Part shown: positions 62,705 through 64,000 of the stretch, piece after piece
How the letters are laid out: every line of letters starts with the position of its first letter
Numbering within the stretch: position 1 is the first letter of the stretch
Source of the DNA: Phycicoccus sp. Soil802
GTDB taxonomy: Bacteria; Actinomycetota; Actinomycetes; Actinomycetales; Dermatophilaceae
DNA length: 64,000 nucleotides
Assembly: GCF_001429605.1 (NCBI RefSeq)
Contig: NZ_LMSS01000001.1
Location: 1,415 to 65,414, forward strand
Reading direction: 5' to 3'
Notes under the pieces: model-generated
Database searches by the model: none
Told to the model about the DNA's origin: nothing
What the model saw: only the letters and a program-made list of their open reading frames with translations
Position numbers and translations under genes: made by a program

Positions 62705-64000
62705 ATGGCACAGACGCGGATGGCAGACGTGGGGCGCTTCGCCTGGTTCCCGTCGAGCAAGGTCACCAAGTGGTTCGTCGTCGTCTTCTGGCTGGCGATC
62801 CTCGCTGCGGCGTTCAGCCCGGCCGGCAAGCTGCAGGGCGTCCTCAACAACGAGGCCGTCGCCTGGCTGCCCGCTGACGCCCAGTCGACCCAGGTGGTCA
62901 AGCAGATCGAGGCGTTCCAGAGCAAGAACGAGTTCCCGGCGGTCATCGTCTACGAGCGCCCGGCCGGCGTCACCCAGGAGGACCAGCAGGCCGTCGCCGC
63001 GCAGGTCGCGAAGTTCAACGCCCTCGACCCGGTCAAGAGCGAGACGGTCGGCCCGATCCCCTCGCAGGACGGCAAGGCCCTGCAGGTCATCGTCCCCGTC
63101 GACGCGGGGGAGGGCGGCTGGGACACCCTCGGCGCCACGGTCAAGGACCTGCGAGCCGTGGCCGACCAGCGCCCCGACGGCCTGTCGATGCACGTCACCG
63201 GGCCGGTGGGCTACGCCGCCGACTCGTCCGAGGCGTTCTCCGGCATCGACGGCAAGCTGCTCTACTCCGCGATGGCCGTCGTCATCGTCATCCTGCTGCT
63301 GACCTACCGCAGCCCGGTCCTGTGGCTCATCCCGGTGATCTCGGCCGGCACCGCGCTCTTCGTCGCCCAGGCGGTCATCTACTTCCTCGCCAAGGACGAC
63401 ACGCTCACGGTCAACGCCCAGAGCTCCGGCATCCTCACCGTCATCGTCTTCGGCGCGGGGACCGACTATGCCCTGCTGCTCGTCGCCAGGTATCGAGAAG
63501 AGCTCAGGCGACACGAGGACCGGCACGAGGCGATGGCGTTCGCGCTGCACCGCGCCGGGCCGGCCATCCTCGCTTCAGGGGCCACCGTCATCGCCGGCAT
63601 GCTGTGCCTGCTCTTCGCGACGATGAACTCGACCAAGGGCCTCGGCCCGGTCGCCGCCATCGGTGTCGCCGTGGGGCTGCTCGTGATGCTGACCCTGCTG
63701 CCCGCGCTCCTGGTCGTCTGCGGCCGGTGGATCTTCTGGCCGGTGCGCCCGACCTACGGCTCGGTCGACCACACCCGTGACGGGTTCTGGGCCGGGATCG
63801 GACGCCGGATCGCCAAGGCTCCCCGCCGCACCTGGGTCGTCACGTCGCTGTTGCTGGCCATCGCGTCGCTGGGCATCCTGCAGCTCAACGCCACCGGCCT
63901 CGAGAACAAGGACGTCTACTACGGCACCCCCGACTCGATCGTGGGGGAGCAGGTCGTGGCCCGGCACTTCCCGGCCGGCACCGGCTCACCGGTCATGGTG
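62705..64000 (+). CDS. MMPL-family RND-type exporter (3' end outside window)
   Basis: The frame opens at the ATG 62705, behind GTGAGGGA, and is still open at the right edge (432 codons visible). The first membrane helix (KWFVVVFWLAILAAAFSPAG) is followed by a large extracytoplasmic loop and a bundle of helices: MAVVIVILLLTYRSPVLWLI, ILTVIVFGAGTDYALLLVAR with the functional GxxxDY motif, and GPVAAIGVAVGLLVMLTLLP. MMPL proteins export lipids or drugs using the proton gradient. Typical length is about 700-750 residues, so a little over half is present. Confidence 0.88.
   Translation, partial: MAQTRMADVGRFAWFPSSKVTKWFVVVFWLAILAAAFSPAGKLQGVLNNEAVAWLPADAQSTQVVKQIEAFQSKNEFPAVIVYERPAGVTQEDQQAVAAQVAKFNALDPVKSETVGPIPSQDGKALQVIVPVDAGEGGWDTLGATVKDLRAVADQRPDGLSMHVTGPVGYAADSSEAFSGIDGKLLYSAMAVVIVILLLTYRSPVLWLIPVISAGTALFVAQAVIYFLAKDDTLTVNAQSSGILTVIVFGAGTDYALLLVARYREELRRHEDRHEAMAFALHRAGPAILASGATVIAGMLCLLFATMNSTKGLGPVAAIGVAVGLLVMLTLLPALLVVCGRWIFWPVRPTYGSVDHTRDGFWAGIGRRIAKAPRRTWVVTSLLLAIASLGILQLNATGLENKDVYYGTPDSIVGEQVVARHFPAGTGSPVMV

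Overview
This is high-GC DNA from an actinobacterium. The right-hand, apparently chromosomal genes (a GTG-started secreted amidase with peptidoglycan-binding and FG-GAP-type repeats, DUF2510 and DUF5995 proteins, a PASTA-type lipoprotein, an MMPL exporter) suggest a member of the Micrococcales, perhaps near Intrasporangiaceae. That placement is inference from gene content only. No rRNA, tRNA or CRISPR array was seen.

Positions 1 to about 55,760 are a dense accessory and defence region. (1) 1-4,248: the end of a BREX locus, with the C-terminal part of the methyltransferase pglX and brxL. The first 66 bases are an exact inverted copy of part of an unrelated gene at 28.7 kb, so the upstream part of pglX looks chimeric. 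(2) 4,286-10,063: a minus-strand Tn7/Mu-like operon with two tandem paralogous PD-(D/E)XK (TnsA-like) nucleases, a DDE transposase, an AAA ATPase, an unknown protein and a HTH regulator, packed directly against brxL. (3) 10.2-15.5 kb: unknown genes, then a PD-(D/E)XK nuclease upstream of a nuclease fused to an AbiV-like HEPN domain. (4) 15.6-22.3 kb: three restriction-like genes in one direction, namely a GmrSD-type DUF262/DUF1524 enzyme, an EVE-PD-(D/E)XK fusion and a TM0106-type nuclease-helicase. (5) 22.5-29.1 kb: single small genes (lipoprotein, DUF429, cyclic-phosphate receiver, DUF3293-like, VWA, small nuclease). (6) 29.6-41.2 kb: mostly unrecognised proteins, several with membrane segments or zinc ribbons. 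(7) 41.7-47.5 kb: a TSP3-repeat protein with a nuclease-like toxin tail, a divergent pair that includes a YbjN-like/uracil-DNA-glycosylase-like fusion, and an EEP-family nuclease. (8) 47.7-55.8 kb: a type ISP restriction-modification gene that has lost its nuclease/helicase half, an EcsC-like gene, a second DUF262/HNH protein and a DUF2075 nuclease-helicase.

From 55.9 kb to the right edge the content looks like ordinary chromosome: cell-wall amidase, surface or secreted proteins, a translationally coupled pair with a membrane protein, and an MMPL transporter that runs off the window. The left part therefore reads as a defence island in which complete systems, rearranged remnants and possible new fusions lie side by side. 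All functional names rest on motifs read by eye; none has been checked by database search.
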